Shown in pieces: positions 62,960 through 64,000 of a stretch of DNA of 64,000 nt. Position 1 is the first letter of the stretch; each line of letters starts with the position of its first letter. The notes below the pieces were generated by a model, which had not been told where the DNA came from, did no database searches, and was given only the letters and a program-made list of their open reading frames with translations. The stretch spans positions 124,001-188,000 of the forward strand of contig CAWFUP010000008.1 of NCBI GenBank assembly GCA_963819075.1, in the 5' to 3' direction. Source of the DNA: CAVQBJ01 sp963819075 (GTDB taxonomy: Bacteria; Actinomycetota; Thermoleophilia; Solirubrobacterales; Solirubrobacteraceae). The position numbers and the translations under genes are program-made.

Positions 62960-64000
62960 ATGTCCACCATCACCGCTTCGCCCCGCCGGCGTCCCGGCGT
63001 CTCGGCTGACCACGAGCACTACCGCTGGTGGGCGCTGTCGTGTACGAGCCTCGGAATGCTGCTCGCGGCCACGAACTCGGGCACGCTCATCATCGCGCTG
63101 CCCGATCTCGAGCGCAGCCTGCACACGAGCCTGCTGACGCTCGTGTGGGTGATCCTCGCGTACATGATCGCCTCCACGGTGCTCGTCCTCAGCTTCGGGC
63201 GCCTGTCGGACCTGTTCGGGCGCAAGCGCGCGTACGTGCTCGGCTTCCTCATCTTCGCCTTCGCCTCGCTCGGGGCCGGCTTCGCCAGCGACGGCACGCA
63301 GCTCATCCTGTGGCGGATCGTGCAGGGCGTCGGCGCCGCCTTCCTGTTCGCCAACGCACCCGCGCTCGTCACCGACGCGTTCCCCCGCGAGCAGCTCGGG
63401 CTGGCGATGGGCGCGAACACGATGGTGGCCGCGATCGGACTGGTGCTCGGACCGGTCCTCGGCGGCGCACTGGTCGCGATCTCGTGGCAGTGGGTGTTCT
63501 GGTTCAACGTGCCGTTCGCGCTCGTTGGGGCGGCGTGGGGCGCGCTCATCCTGCGCGAGCTCGTCAAGCGCGACGCCGAGCGCGGCTACGACATCCTCGG
63601 CACGATCACCTTCGTCGTCGGGCTGACCGGTCTCGTGCTCGGCATCTCGCGCGGGGGAATCGATGGCTGGAATGACCCGATGGTCATCGGCGGCCTCGCC
63701 GCCGCGCTCGCGTTCCTGCCGCTGTGGGTGTGGATCGAGTACCACGTCGACGCACCGATGCTCGACCTCAACCTGTTCCGCAACCGGCTGTTCGCCGCCG
63801 CGACCGCCGCCGCCTTCCTCAACGGGCTCGCCCGCTTCGCGCTCATGTTCCTCTTCGTCTTCTACTTCCAGGGCGCGCAGGGCGACGATCCGATCACGGC
63901 CGGGGTCAAGCTCATCCCGCTCGCCGCCGGGATGCTCGTCTCGTCGCCGCTGGCCGGGGCCTACGCGGATCGCCACGGCTCGCGAGGGCTGGCCGCCCTC
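62960..64000 (+). CDS. MFS exporter, DHA2 (EmrB/QacA) family, 3' end outside window
   Basis: The frame is open from the ATG at 62960 to the right edge (347 codons), so about a third of the protein is missing. At least nine transmembrane segments are visible. DHA2 signatures include LLAATNSGTLIIALPDLERS, VWVILAYMIASTVLVLSFGR with LSDLFGRKRAYVLGF, and GANTMVAAIGLVLGPVLGGA with SWQWVFWFNVP. Expected role: proton-driven export of drugs or other hydrophobic compounds. A palindrome upstream suggests TetR control. Confidence 0.9.
   Translation, partial: MSTITASPRRRPGVSADHEHYRWWALSCTSLGMLLAATNSGTLIIALPDLERSLHTSLLTLVWVILAYMIASTVLVLSFGRLSDLFGRKRAYVLGFLIFAFASLGAGFASDGTQLILWRIVQGVGAAFLFANAPALVTDAFPREQLGLAMGANTMVAAIGLVLGPVLGGALVAISWQWVFWFNVPFALVGAAWGALILRELVKRDAERGYDILGTITFVVGLTGLVLGISRGGIDGWNDPMVIGGLAAALAFLPLWVWIEYHVDAPMLDLNLFRNRLFAAATAAAFLNGLARFALMFLFVFYFQGAQGDDPITAGVKLIPLAAGMLVSSPLAGAYADRHGSRGLAAL

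Overview
The window is about 70 percent GC throughout. Short intergenic gaps, frequent 4-bp ATGA/GTGA gene overlaps, many GTG/TTG starts and actinobacterial families (a htdX-fabG4-fadA2 type cluster, NfeD/slipin, a c-di-AMP riboswitch ahead of a cell-wall hydrolase, a DUF3039-like mini-protein) point to a high-GC actinobacterium. The abundance of choice-of-anchor Q/beta-helix exoproteins and collagen-like secreted proteins makes a Thermoleophilia/Solirubrobacterales-type soil organism my best guess; that placement is inference. I see no rRNA, tRNA, CRISPR array, phage or transposase.

Region 1 (1-13.8 kb) is an exoprotein region. It holds a lipoprotein solute-binding protein cut by the window edge, a beta-helix protein, a PstS-like phosphate-binding protein, a secreted collagen-like/propeller protein (frameshifted in a C6 run), a 1806-residue membrane-anchored surface protein containing what looks like a catalytically dead metallophosphoesterase domain, and another small collagen-like secreted protein. 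The gap between the PstS-like gene and the collagen-like gene carries Pho-box-like 11-bp direct repeats.

Region 2 (13.8-20.8 kb) runs from cell-wall D,D-carboxypeptidase to an ABC exporter. An ATPase-permease-NfeD-slipin operon starts from an apparently leaderless promoter overlapped by an 18-bp perfect palindrome shared with a divergent PadR regulator. Region 3 (20.8-30.8 kb) has a P450 with a divergent TetR and twin palindromic operators, an enoyl-CoA hydratase with a divergent TetR-methyltransferase pair, a universal stress protein, FdhD and a GAF-PAS-GAF-PP2C phosphatase. Region 4 (30.8-42.5 kb) has a Tat-exported sulfatase, an orphan CheD, ChrA, a secreted glycosidase-like protein, an M29 aminopeptidase, a GGDEF-EAL protein, a flippase-like membrane protein and an FTR1 iron permease under an iron-box-like palindrome.

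Region 5 (42.5-48.4 kb) starts with a tandem array of 72-73 bp palindromic elements, followed by a NlpC/P60 endopeptidase behind a c-di-AMP (ydaO) riboswitch and the MaoC/FabG4/thiolase lipid cluster. Region 6 (48.9-55.0 kb) is a five-gene operon: class III aminotransferase, alanine dehydrogenase, arginine/lysine-type decarboxylase, agmatine deiminase and N-carbamoylputrescine amidase. Together these would convert arginine to putrescine and could feed its nitrogen through alanine. Region 7 (55.1-64 kb) has TypA/BipA, MsrA, a second copy of the palindromic repeat family in the opposite orientation, a second universal stress protein, LysR, an ammonium transporter, MsrB, a DUF3039-like protein and a DHA2-type MFS exporter cut by the right edge.
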